From Burhinus oedicnemus (lineage: Eukaryota; Chordata; Aves; Charadriiformes; Burhinidae): a DNA stretch of 64,000 nucleotides. The notes under the pieces are model-generated. The model saw nothing but the letters and a program-made list of their open reading frames with translations. It made no database searches and was not told the origin of the DNA. Positions 36,801-47,630 of this stretch are shown here, one piece after another (position 1 is the stretch's first letter; each line of letters starts with the position of its first letter). The position numbers and the translations under genes were made by a program. The stretch lies in NCBI GenBank assembly GCA_008921705.1, contig VFFE01007625.1, positions 311,156 to 375,155 on the forward strand. Reading direction: 5' to 3'.

Positions 36801-38439
36801 TGGATTTCATAGGGTGTATGGGATCTTTCTGTGGCAGAGCTAATCCAGAATAATACATGACTCAAGCATTCATTGTATCAGGTTTTTCTTCCTCCCTCTA
36901 TTTTTTTTCTTCAACATATTTCAAATTTCATGTGGAATTTCTCATTTTCAGACATTCTCTATTTCCTTATAGCTTAGCAGCTTTCCTCCCCCAGGACCGA
37001 TATCAAGGTGAACTTCCTAAGCAGCAGTGCCCAAGGGATGGGGAGATGGGTCTGCACAACACCTGCTTCTCTGGGTGTCTTTCACTGTCTTCCAGGAGAA
37101 AGTCCAAAGATCTCCACATTTCTTCTCTGGTGGCACACTCCCTGGAAAGCCTAAATCAAGAAGTTTGCTTGTCAGGGAGAAAGAAGCAACGTTGATGCCA
37201 CCAGAGATGGGAAAACTGTTCCTATTTCTGACCAAGCTGCTAAGGACTTCGGTCTTTCCCACGTCTGAGCAGTCCCACTACAGCCACCGCGTGCCAAGAG
37301 GGCAAACCACTGTCCTAGACCCATTGCCACCAGCCCTGCTGCCCCAGCCAGGCGTTTCGGGACATGTAGGGAGATGCCTGCCCCCGACCTTCCCACTCCC
37401 ACCTGGGCTTTCTTGCCTCTCCCCTACTTGCTCTTCTCTTCCCAAGGGCTGTCTTACAGGCAAATTTTTAAACTCAAACGCAGAAACAAGTTTGAAATGG
37501 AGTATTATTGTACACAGAGTCAGAACAAAAGTTACAAGTACTTGAGAGCACCAGTTTGCTCCCTATTCAACAACGAAACAGGTTCTCAGGATAATGCGCT
37601 TCTACACAGACTTGAATGGCAGCACCCACAAATAGCCAGTACAGGAGTTTGAATACAGGAACTACAACAGGGAGTCAGTGCACAGTGGCACTTTTTTTCC
37701 CCCCCAAAAACACAATCAAAAAACAAGCTCTGGCTCAATACAACTACCACTTGGCTTACGGTGGAGCCTCGAAGCTCTGTACCACTGCACTCTGTGTTGT
37801 ACACACATAGTCAGAAAGCGGTGGGCTGGAAGCAGGTCACTGATGTCCAGTAGGACCTAGAGAGCTGAGCACCCACCTGAAGCGTGTGCTGCTCTATTCC
37901 TAATACAACAGAAGCCTGCAACTTCTTTGTGAGATCAAATCTGGCTGCTCTCACCATCCTCCCTTTAGCAAGAGGTGGCTGGAGCCTTCTGCAGAAATTC
38001 CTGCAGAAAAGGGGAGCTTGCTGAGAGTACTGACACACACAGAGCAAGTTAAAGTTTTATTTGTTGGCCTTGTTTGTTTTACCAAAGCAGTATTTCTAGT
38101 CTTAGTCCAATGGAAATAAACTTTCAGCCCACCTGAATGCAGATGTTTGCCTTTGCCACCATCATGCTCAATTTAATCTGAAAACTGCAGTGAGGCAAAG
38201 AACTGGCATTAGAAAAAAGCTGAACTTTTTATTGGTTTTTGTATTCCTTAACAACAAGATACAGAGAGGGGCTACTTGTTCCTACGCTGTTCCTGGGCAG
38301 CTTCACCTCAGCTGTGAGAACAGGCTAAGATCTATGAAGGAGAGAATGGGAGCTTGAAGCCTAGCCAGTAAGAGCATGAGAAAGGGCTCTGGCAACCCTG
38401 GTTTCTGTTTTCCTTGCTCTAAAAGAAGAAAGGAGGTTC

Positions 38440-38560
38440 TGGAGATTAAAACAAAGATCTTGCAATCCAAACTCCTGGGGTCTGTTCCCGGCTCTGCCAC
38501 TGACTGCGGAGCGTGTGCGAGTAAACCTGCTTCAGCTCTCTCTGCCCCAGCTCCTCTCGT
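38440..38560 (+). mobile_element. MIR-like SINE relic (plus)
   Basis: AAACTCCTGGGGTCTGTTCC CGGCTCTGCCACTGACTGCG GAGCGTGTGCGAGTAAACCT GCTTCAGCTCTCTCTGCCCC AGCTCC follows the MIR 5' half and core in order ('ACTCCTGGGTTCTATTCCCAGCTCTGCCACTGA...TGTGACCTTGGGCAAGTCACTT...CTCTGTGCCTCAGTTTCC'). Confidence 0.62.
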
Positions 38561-41074
38561 GTGAGCACAGAGGAGATGTTGCTACTTCACCATGTGAGCA
38601 AGTCCGCAAAGTGCAGGCTTTGAAGCCCCTGCATGAAAGGTGCAGAGGATGCACGCACCAAGCAGTTGCCTGGTACAACCACAAATCATTGTCACACCAT
38701 CCTAGTGAAACGTCGGCTCTCAACCGATGCTCCTCGGAGCCCATCAACAGAAACAGCAAATTGTTTCCTTCAGGAGAAATGAAAATTGAGTCATTCACGT
38801 AACATCAGTGGTCACGGTTAAAGACAGGGATGCTAGAGCTTCCCAGCAAAGGAGAAGTGTAAGCACGTCCATCCAACACCACATCCAGTGTCTGTAAGGA
38901 CTGTATTAGACCTTTGCCCTCACATGGAGCTGGCAGTGCATAGTTTGCAGTCTATCTCTGAATGATCCTTCTCAGCAAACAGACTCTTGATGATATCCCT
39001 GATCAAAGACAGACTACAATCTTGGAGCTCCAAACCCATACAGTTAATAAGGAAGCAATAGCAAGCAAGCACACCGAGAGCATCTAGGAAGCCACCAAGC
39101 ACAACAGGGCTATGCTACATCATCCCTGGCCAAAGGTTCCTTCTCCTACTGCCTCCTCCCACTCCTCAAGACAGGTGATGCAGTAAATGGAAGTAGCAGG
39201 AAAAAGAAGGGAAAAGGGAGCCTGGCAGGGAAGCAGAGGGTGAAGCAGCTGCTCCAAGCAGATACTGTGCTTAAGGATATATGGGAGTCTTGCTTCCCAA
39301 CCTGATGCTTGGCCATTTGGGATTATCCCATATGGAGCATTCTCCAATGCTTTGCCTAATCTACTCTTAAGCTACTTAACGCACATGCTCCCTCCTTTTC
39401 CAAGCACGTGGCAAGTCTACCATCTCAAAAGTGTTGCTGCTGAGAAATGCCTCTGATAAACGATGCAAAACTGCTTTCCTTGATTACATTGGATTCCACC
39501 TAGTCTTGGGATGTCCTTAGAGCTCTCTAAAAATATACTTGCTGGCAGCAAGCTAATCCTTCCCTGTATTTTCACATAACACATGTACACAACAGAAACA
39601 CGAAAAAGCACACACCACCGTGTGTCCATTATTAAGCAGCTGCCTCTGGAAGGAGCAGAATACACTTCCAGTGGTATGCATGTTGGAGTTACATCACCTC
39701 CTCTCCAAACATGCCACAGAGTATCCAGCTACAAGGAACAGCAGGCTGTATGAAATGCACCATTTGGTACTGTAACATGGAAACTAGCTGTGACCCTGCA
39801 TGCTTCCCTCTTGCAAGGTCTCCTCTTCTAAGCACTCTAATCTGTAGACAACGCCAGGAGCAGTATCGCCTTGATCAGCACAGTCCAGCACTGGTTAGGT
39901 CATATTTCTCGCAGGAAATACACCAGAACAGGTCACCAAACTGGTCTGTTGGTGTGTATTCTCCGTGTCCGTATTCTCCGTGTCCATTTGCCCTGTCACA
40001 AACCTGACAGCTGGGCAGCATAAGCTTGCAAAACCACTCAAGTCTTGGATAACCCGGAAAAGCAGCTGCCAAATCAACATGCCATTCTGTGCTGGGTGGC
40101 ACTGGACATGGTGACCTTACAAGTTTTCTAGAGCCCTCTGGACACAGCTGTTATCATAGCAGGCATAGTAAACCAAAGCACAGTGACATAGCAATCAACT
40201 AACAGAGCTAAGGTGGTGCTCACAAGCCCATTGCTGTGGTCTAAGCCACTGGCTGTCCATGACACACGTCCGGTATTCCTCCTGGGCTCAGAGGTGCTCA
40301 CTCCTCTTCCAGAGCTTACTGTGACAAGCACTTTTGTGTGGGAGCTGATTTACTTGCTGTGTATCACACTCCAGAGCCTCTTCTCCTGTGCCTTCCAGGT
40401 GACAGCCTCTGGGACTAAAATGTGACTCAGCAGGCAAAATACAAGGTATTCCTAAAGTCCAGCTCAGCTACCATTCCTCTTTAGCCTGGTGACAGTTCTC
40501 TTTTCCAGCACTACAGTCTAGCCTACTCTTCAGGCAGCAAAAGATGCTAGATGCCATGTCAGAACAGTGGCAGCAGGAAACAGCTTATCTTTGTCCCTAA
40601 GGCAGGACAGCAAGCTTTGATTTCTGCACTGCTTTTGACCTCCCAGTTATTTGGGCAGTGGGGACGGGTCCCTGACACTGGCTTCAGGGCTGTCACCACA
40701 TCTCCGGGATCCATTCTCTCCCCACCTTCCTTCTGGTAAAATGGATGGTACGGTGCAGGCACAGGGCGGGCTGCTTAGAGAGCAGGGACAGCATTTGGTC
40801 CTCCCTTCACCTGTCCTGAAGAAACATCTATCAACACGATATCATCACATCAAGTCTCTGCATGCCAGTGCCAGGGGGACACTGAGGCCACAAAAGCAAA
40901 TCTTGTGTGCTGTCTGCCTTTAGATGGTAGAGATGTGCAGAAACGTGGGGCAAGACAACAGGGTTGGTGGGCAGCCCGCTATTCTTCTCAGACTGCTCAG
41001 CTCAGCAGAGGTCAGGCATCTTCACTCCAGGCTCTCCATCAGGTCAGCAATGGAACAGATGCTACACAGCAGAA
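38561..41074. other. Downstream of SNX19; possible distal 3' UTR
   Basis: Unique-looking sequence. If SNX19 uses the AATAAA motifs near 38.2 or 38.06 kb rather than the proximal ATTAAA, this would be 3' UTR. It is otherwise intergenic. Confidence 0.4.
39955..39985 (+). repeat. 15-bp tandem duplication
   Basis: GTATTCTCCGTGTCC occurs twice head to tail. No function is evident. Confidence 0.8.
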
Positions 41075-41271
41075 AAGCATCTTCAGCCCCTGACACTGCA
41101 TTTAATCCATCACCCAGCCAAAACAGAGAAGCCTGGAAGCAGCCTCATTTAGCACTGGCTGGAAAAATTCTTTACAAGAAGCTCCCAGACATGTTCAGTA
41201 AACACTGAAAATCAAATCATTCCATGCCTGTGGCTGCTTCTCTCCTCCACTGCTGGCTACACCAGCCCTGG
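41075..41271 (-). other. SNX19: Proximal 3' UTR of SNX19
   Basis: Sequence immediately downstream of the SNX19 stop codon on the minus strand. A variant poly(A) signal lies about 170 bases after the stop, so a short 3' UTR would end near here. The true UTR may be much longer: canonical minus-strand AATAAA motifs first appear at about 38,228-38,233 and 38,056-38,061, and mammalian SNX19 transcripts are known to have long UTRs. No open frame or repeat is seen in this stretch. Confidence 0.45.
41101..41106 (-). terminator. Candidate SNX19 polyadenylation signal (ATTAAA)
   Basis: The minus strand reads ATTAAA here, 166-171 bases past the TAA stop. It is followed at 41,040-41,085 by T/GT-rich sequence of the kind found near cleavage sites. 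ATTAAA is the commonest variant signal. Without transcript data it is only a candidate; distal AATAAA motifs near 38.2 and 38.06 kb are alternatives. Confidence 0.3.
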
Positions 41272-41407
41272 TTAATGTGCTGAAATGCCTGCTTTGTCCA
41301 GGCCACTAGAGGCAGATGGCGCGACAGCTGCGGTCTCAAGCTCATCGCTGGAGCCCTTCAGAACCAAGAACTCCAGCAGAATGTCCAAGAGGCAGAAAAC
41401 CAGGTGC
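41272..41407 (-). CDS. SNX19: SNX19 terminal coding exon (partial gene, last exon)
   Basis: On the minus strand a pyrimidine-rich acceptor (CTCTCCGTTTCAG) ends at 41408. The exon opens with one base that completes an AGG arginine codon carried over from the previous exon. It then encodes 44 residues beginning HLVFCLLDILLEFLVL and ends at a TAA at 41274-41272. From memory, human SNX19 has a very similar helix here (HLIYCLGDIILEFLDL) followed by a variable acidic/serine tail, as seen here (GSSDELETAAVAPSASSG). SNX19 is a PX-domain sorting nexin that binds phosphoinositides and is reported to link the ER to endolysosomes. This exon closes its C-terminal nexin domain. The phase (2) matches the preceding exon exactly. 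Identification rests on recalled homology, not a search. Confidence 0.9.
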
Positions 41408-42075
41408 CTGAAACGGAGAGAAGACAAAGCTTAGGCTGGTCAGGGCACAGCCGAGCTGGGAGATCAGCTCCAGACATGCAGAAGCCAAAGCTCACACAAG
41501 GAAGAAGCATTCTGACTGCCATCAGGGGAAAGACGAAAGATCTTGTACCCTAGAAGAAGTGTTTCAAGGGTTGGTTCAGGTTTTTTTTCCACCCCCCAAA
41601 CCAGTGGGTGTTTGAAGCTGCTAAGCAGCACAGAAAACGCTCCTCCTGGAGTGAGGTGGGGTGGCGCATGTATTTCTCTGCAGTTTATCACAAAAATACT
41701 GCTTTCCAAATGCACAGCGATGGGTATACAGAAAAGCACTATCTACACACCTATGCAGCTCCCTAAGCTCTACTAAAAACAACAAACTATACCAGGATTT
41801 GGTCTTATTTCCTCTGACAATCGCCTGACATCCACAAACTAAGCAGGCCCAACAACATAATTAATGAGGCTAGCTCAATAATCTCCATCCAGACCTAGGT
41901 CCTAGAAATGCACGTTCATAATAAGCAAGCCAGCTGCCCTCTGATAGTATAAGTCTAGGAAAATCAGCCAGGTATTTTCTGTGCCAAGAAGTTGGCAGCA
42001 TGAATCTCATGGCGAAGCCCTAAGCGTAGCTTACAGGCCCCATTGCAAAGGGTAAAGAGACTATAATCCACGTAC
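41408..42075 (-). other. SNX19: SNX19 last intron
   Basis: A 668-bp intron (phase 2) between donor GTACGT and acceptor TTTCAG on the minus strand. No repeat or conserved element is recognised inside it. Open frames here, including the one running through the exon at 42,076-42,163, are incidental. Confidence 0.85.
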
Positions 42076-42163
42076 CTGTTTATCACAGGCTGGCCCAGGG
42101 ACTCCAGTACCAGGTTCCAGCTCATCTGACATTTACTGGTTCCAAGGATTTCTTGGATCACAT
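42076..42163 (-). CDS. SNX19: SNX19 penultimate coding exon
   Basis: Minus-strand exon of 88 bp, with acceptor GTTGGCAG ending at 42164 and donor GTACGT starting at 42075. Together with the last base of the previous exon it reads N-VIQEILGTSKCQMSWNLVL and continues through ESLGQPVIN, finishing with the first two bases of an arginine codon. The remembered human counterpart is PDLVVEILGVNKCRLSW...LVLESLQQPLINR, a clear match in the sorting-nexin C-terminal domain. The residue made at the exon junction is Asn (A + AT), where I recall Asp in human. That is a single-base change and does not disturb the frame. Phases on both sides (1 in, 2 out) agree with the neighbouring exons. Confidence 0.92.
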
Positions 42164-42995
42164 CTGCCAACGTCAGAGACAAAGCTTTAGGAACTGCGCA
42201 TTTCCACGGTAGTACAACAGGGTCAGCCTTCTGGTGGTGTGTGCCAAATCGAAGTTTGTGATGGTGCTCTGAGCCTGAGGCATCTTATGCCCAACATGAC
42301 CATGACAGAAAACAGCCAGAGACAGGCCTGAATGCCAGAAAAGCATTCCAGCCTGGAAGGATATATATCGGTAGCACTTCTTCATCCCCAAAGGATAACA
42401 AGGGCCCTTTACACTGCAGCAAGGAGTTAAAAGTTCAGACTGCACTCACATGGATTAGGCAGCAGCTGCTTTAATGCCAAAGGTCCCCATGTCAGACTAA
42501 GAAAGGGAAACCCAGTACAGCTGGGCTCATGATTTCAGTCCAGTGGAAAAGCCACTCTAAAGCAAGAAGCCAAAGGCTTTGCATATGACTCTTCTCAGCA
42601 ATGGTACCCTTTGGCAGCAGGTGGGAGCACAGCGTGGCATTGGCTTTCCTGAGCCCTACCTTGTTTGAGGTAGCTCAGCAGGAACTGCACCACCAGCACT
42701 AAGCACTGGCCACCCTGCATCTGGGAATCACCAAGACATGCGTCCTTTCTCTCTGAGCTGTGCTGCTCCCCGAATGCTTATGCAAACTATCTAGAACTGG
42801 AAAACTGTAGTTTTTGCTTGCAGGAAACCATTCAAACCTCAAAGGTCACGAAGGTTTCCCATTGCCTTGGCACGAGTAGTTTCCATCGCTGTTTGTAACC
42901 ACATTTCCAGAGATGCCAATGCACTGGAGGGTTCCCCAGCCTCTTCCACCGCTCCTTTCTCAAGAGTAGCCGACACGTCTCTGGGGCACACTTAC
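42164..42995 (-). other. SNX19: SNX19 penultimate intron
   Basis: An 832-bp intron (phase 1) from a perfect GTAAGT donor to a GGCAG acceptor. No interspersed repeat is recognised in it. Confidence 0.85.
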
Positions 42996-43180
42996 TAGGC
43001 AAGATCCCCATCAGGCTCTGCAGGGCCTGCTCTGCTGCTGCTTTCTTCTGTTCCTCTGTCCTGGCTGGTTTAGGCACTGCTGGTAAAACTCCTCCAGGCC
43101 ATATGGATTCCTGTAGCAACTGGAGGTACTGGACCCAATGCTGGGTGCAGGTCAGGTTAACCACCTGGACTTCCAGCCAC
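42996..43180 (-). CDS. SNX19: SNX19 third-from-last coding exon
   Basis: Minus-strand exon of 185 bp. The acceptor (CTGTGCCCACAG) ends at 43181 and the donor is a consensus GTAAGT at 42995-42990. The first base completes an AGG codon begun in the upstream exon. It then encodes 61 residues starting WLEVQVVNLT, containing QLLQESIWPGGVLP and a charged TEEQKKAAAEQALQSLMG stretch. ESIWPGGVLP and the following 'RTEEQK..A..QALQSLMG' run are the signature by which I recognise SNX19. This is the start of the nexin-C region after the PX domain. An open frame runs on into the intron for about 45 codons, but that is read-through past the donor and not coding. Confidence 0.94.
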
Positions 43181-43185
43181 CTGTG

Positions 43186-43222
43186 GGCACAGGGAGAGAG
43201 GGAGAGAGAGAAAGGTTGGGAA
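43186..43222 (+). repeat. GA-rich simple repeat beside SNX19 acceptor
   Basis: (GA)n/GGGAGAGAG stretch. On the minus strand it forms the CT-rich polypyrimidine tract just upstream of the CCCACAG acceptor at 43,181, so it probably serves splicing as well. Confidence 0.7.
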
Positions 43223-46200
43223 AGGTCAGGCTTGGTACCAACTCATGAGCTTTCCGCTGATCAGAGACCCTGAAGGGGAAAAAAAAAAAAGTCAGCTTGC
43301 TGGGTAAGTTAACATGCAGTTTCCAAGTCTATATGTTAAACATTTTCACAAGTATTAATTAGCTGAGTTTCCCCATGCACCAGAAATATGTAAGTGTTCC
43401 CCATCTTACAGACAGAAACACTAATGCAAAGTCACAGTGGAAGGGCAAAAGCCATGAAAAGCTCCGTCGCCCTGCTGCCTGCAGGAAACCAAATGAGTAA
43501 CTGGTTCCTAAAGGGAGCATGTCTAAGGGATATGACTGGCCTTAACCTCCTCAGTTATGTCCACGCACAAGCAGATGAGAGAGCTGAGACAGCCAGAAGA
43601 ATCACCGAAATTGGTGTTTTAACTAAAAAAAACCCTGTGACTGACCAGAAGGACATGAGCAGGGTCTGGCAACGAGTGCTCCCCTCATCAGTCCCTTTGC
43701 TACCTGAAGAGTCAAGGGTGGCTCGCCTGGAGGCCAAAATGCACGCTCCCAGGATGCCAAGGTGCAAATATCCTGCTGCTTACCACTCCTCTCACCCTGC
43801 TTCCCTGCTGTCCAGCCCTGCTCCATCCACTGATGGCAAGCAATGAAATCATCACCACTGCCATCCAAAACACAGCGCTGCACATCTATTAAAAGGAAAG
43901 TTAGGTACCTGCCAACAAAACTGCTGGTCAGTCCTCCTGCTGGGCCAAGACTGTGCTCTTTATACAGTAACAACCTGCAAATCCCAAGGCCGTGGGAATG
44001 CTGCTCCGCATAAGGGCTCCGAGGCATTTGCAGCCTGCGTGGGGCAGATGTGTCCACACCACCCAAGCGTTGGCCAAGGAAAGTTTCTAAATCAATCATG
44101 CGGACCCTCTTTCCCAGACATGAAATCACTTCCCCGTGTAATAGCAAAAGCCACAGCTGTCAGTCAAAACTCGCCAGTGCCTAAAAATCTTTCCCCCTAG
44201 AATAAGGAGAGGCCAGCAGACGAATCCTTGACACCACCAAGGGCAACAGGAGGGTCCCTATCAATTTAGCAAGACTGGGACTTGGCAGCGCAGCACCGAT
44301 GGCGATGGCCTGCTGCCGCTGTCCTCATCAGCAGGAGGCTCCAGAGGAAAGAGGGGAGCGTCGCCGTTGGGTTGGAGTAGGGAGAAAGCTTGCAATTTTG
44401 CCAGTACTTCAAGAATCCCAGAGGAGAGGAGTCAGCAAGCAGGGCCAGGAGACCCGTTCCTCTTGGCAGCTGGCGTTCGTGCTTGCAATTCCGTCACCAC
44501 TACGCCCCGGCAGCTCATAGTACATCCAAGAGCATGGGCCCTGCCAAGACAAACTTTATTTAACCTGCGCTCTGCCAGACTGTCTGCATTCTTCTCAGGC
44601 GAGGCATTTGGGCCAAGGGCGTCTTTCCCCACACAACCGGGACAATGCAAGCAGGGAGTCTGGAATAGCAACACCTAAAGGAGCAAAGGAACGGCAGGTA
44701 GCCATCGTTGGGGCCAGGGCTGCAACATGATGCTCCTTTATTCAGCACTTAACAAGGTGCCTAGCTGCAGGTCTTTAAGGATGCACACCTAGGAAATGCC
44801 AGCTGCAAAAGCAACGACCATTAAAAAGACTGAAAACGAGCCTTGGTGTAGCCGTAAGGCCTGTTATCTCTCAGGGCAAGGTCTTACTGGAGTGTGGGCA
44901 ATGCTCCTGGTGATCCCAGTAACAGCACTGGAAATGGGGAGACACGGCCTTTATGCTCAGCCTCACCAGGGACGCGGCGTACTGATGTTGCTACAAGACA
45001 GGGCCAGAGATCCAAAGCCTAGCTTCTACTTGTCTCAGAGGACAAAATGTCACAGCACAGTCTTGCCTGGGAAAAGGCCTTGTTTGAAACACAATTGCTT
45101 AAAAGGGTTTTTATCTCCAGCCATCAGTAGAGTTTAACACCCCGGATCATGTTAAACCCTCCAGCCATCCCCAACGAAATTAAAGTGTTAAACTGTAGCT
45201 CCTCTAGGGGCAAGAGGTTTCATTAACATGTTTTTTCATTAACATGTTTTCTTATACAACCTGCTTTGCTAATTGAGAAAACATTTGACATGCAACAGAA
45301 GTTCAGAGACTTGGGGACAGAGCTGCAAAGGGTACAACTCTGTACCTAGGGAGATCAGACTGAACGTTGACTTGAAATTCATCTCAGCAATAGTTACCTA
45401 CCATCCTTTAAAAGGTTGCAGAAAGCGAAGAACAAGCTTTCTTTTTTCTTAGGAATGTTCCTAAAATAGCAACAAATCAAGCAAATAGTGGGCAGAGTGA
45501 AAGCTGAACTTAGAGAAGACAGCACACATTTCCAGACAGCTCAAGAGTGGACTGAGAACTGACGAATGCTGGAAGGCCCCATACAAACAACCCACCATTT
45601 CTAGCTCATTTATTTCCATAAAGTCACCAGAACTAGGCAACGAAGCCTAGAAGTAACACCTATAAATCTGATCACATGTGTGCATATTGCGATTATGCAA
45701 GTGCTTACAGGTCTTAATTCCCACAGTTGCAAAACACCATTGATGGATTTTTTACTTAGTCTGGCAGCTCACTGCCTTCCACTTCGGGAAGCAAAGGGCA
45801 GGATCTGAGAACAGCTCCGTTGGTTTTGCCCCACCTGCGCTGATGCCTGCTACAGCTCCACGAAAGCTCCAGAGAAGAGGTCAACTTGCCCCATCGCACG
45901 GTGCTCAGACAGTGGGATACTCACTGCTGGGAAAGGAAGAAAAGGCACCAAAACTCACAGAGCATAAAAAAAGGAAGAAGCTAGACAGGAAAGGGGACAA
46001 GAAAGAAGAAAGTGAAACCAAAGCTGGGTGCAAATGGAAGAAGGACTCAAGTCACTGTGCTCTGGGTTCCCTTTTGCCAGTCTATCAGTGTGGGGACCCA
46101 TCCCAAAAGCACTGGGAAGAGAGGAACTGTCAAGACTGGTCCACCTGACTCAGCATCCTCCCCCGGGAGAGCAGCTGATGCTCTCAGATACTCGGAAAGA

Positions 46201-47289
46201 AGACATCATAACAGAGTAACATGCCTTTTCCTCCCTACTCTCAACCTGCACCTGCTAAAGTCACTGCCAACAGCCACTTTGGGTGACACACACAGCATTT
46301 GCACAGCACACACAGGGGCATGCCCGAGCAACATTTATTACACGGTGAGGAGCAAAGTAACTCCTTGGCTTTCAGAAGTGTAGTCGCAACTCCGTGAGGG
46401 TCACACCAGGCTTCATTGAAAAATCCTACCTGAGTAAAATCCAGATTTCTATGGCAAATGGACCTTTCCATCAGACAGACTTGCTGCACCAGGATCAGGA
46501 TTAACAGCTCGCACTTCTCATGCAGGGACTCCAAATATGTGCTGGTCTAAAGCTGACCTTCACCAGCAGATCACAGATGATTTTTCATACTATTAAAGGA
46601 CTAAGCATTTGAGATCCATGCGCCACATCGAAAGCACACACACGCCTTCTCCCAGGTAGAAATAAATCCAGCAAGAAACACAAATAGACTTTTTTTTTTT
46701 TTGGATGGCTGATGAGTTACTATTTCCATTCTGCTATTTCATGAAGAAATAGCCTTAATAAGAAAGAAAGAAAACCAAACCCATCACTGAACCATCTCCT
46801 TACACTTCAGCTGAGACCAGAAATAGATAGAAAGTGACCTCCTGGGCTCAGACGTTCAAATGCTTTGATAATGCCCAATGCAAAGAGACAGACTGCAAAG
46901 GCTACAAAGTCCTGGACGTTAGTCTGGAGGTGCATAACTTGCCCATGTTGTAAGGGTCCTCTGTTTGAAATAGCTGCTGATGGAGGAATGAAATAGCTGC
47001 TAAAAAAGAGCTGATTTAATGCCCTGGCTTAAGCTGGAACTCCAAGGTCAGCTGAAGGGGCCCATTAAGATAGGAACGGCAGAAATGCCCTGGGAATGAG
47101 AAACAAGGCCTGGGGGGTACATACCTTGGCCCTCCTCCGGCACCTAAAAGCAACAAGGGCTGCTAAGATAGAGCAGCCTATGGTAAAGACAGGCTAAGAG
47201 TCAGGAACAGGCAAAACACAGTGTACGGACTTGGTTCTACCCGGCTCCAGTGAGCTGGATGCACTCACTTTAAGTGGACTACCTGCAGA

Positions 47290-47630
47290 TAGAGAGAGCT
47301 CAGCTCCGCAGGTTGGACAGGTTGGATTTGCTTAGTCTGGAAAAAAATGACGGACCAGGAATAGACAAAAAGATATGGTACTCTCCAAATTTACAAACAG
47401 TTGCTGCAAGCTGGTAAACCTCAGCTTTTCTCATCTATCAAGGTTAGGGTAAGAACTGCTAAGTTCACTTGAGCCGAGGAATGCTTGAGTTAAATAGGCT
47501 GATGGTAATTAAAATCTCAAGCAACAGCAATTGTGATTCCCCCAAAACTGGGGATTCTAAGGATTTAGACAAACACAAACTGGAGGCCACATCAGGAAGA
47601 CGACAAAGACGAGAAGGCCTCCACTAGTCT
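47290..47630 (+). mobile_element. Decayed CR1 3' ORF2 fragment in SNX19 intron
   Basis: Plus strand (antisense to SNX19) follows the CR1 thumb region in order: 'AGGTTGGATTTGCTTAGTCT GGAAAAA' (LD.L.SLEK), a 'CCAAATTTACAAACAGTTGC' segment (I..YK.L), and 'GGTTAGGGTAAGAACTGCTA'. It then becomes hard to align. Ancient and heavily mutated. Confidence 0.55.

Larger units (their letters stand above)
27581..38439. other. Intergenic, young-CR1-free 10.9-kb stretch
   Basis: Unlike 1-24.5 kb, this stretch has no young CR1. It holds the 28.70-kb hairpin, a CpG-rich patch near 32.9 kb and a possible MIR-like fragment at 33.76 kb. Open frames (for example 35,574-36,110 plus, 178 codons) show no domain and contain no plausible exon structure that I can recognise. 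Confidence 0.55.

Noticed and set aside
42832..42995. Extension of the SNX19 frame beyond the donor at 42,995
   Set aside because: A perfect GTAAGT and the phase-matched downstream exon show this is intron. The extra residues do not resemble SNX19.
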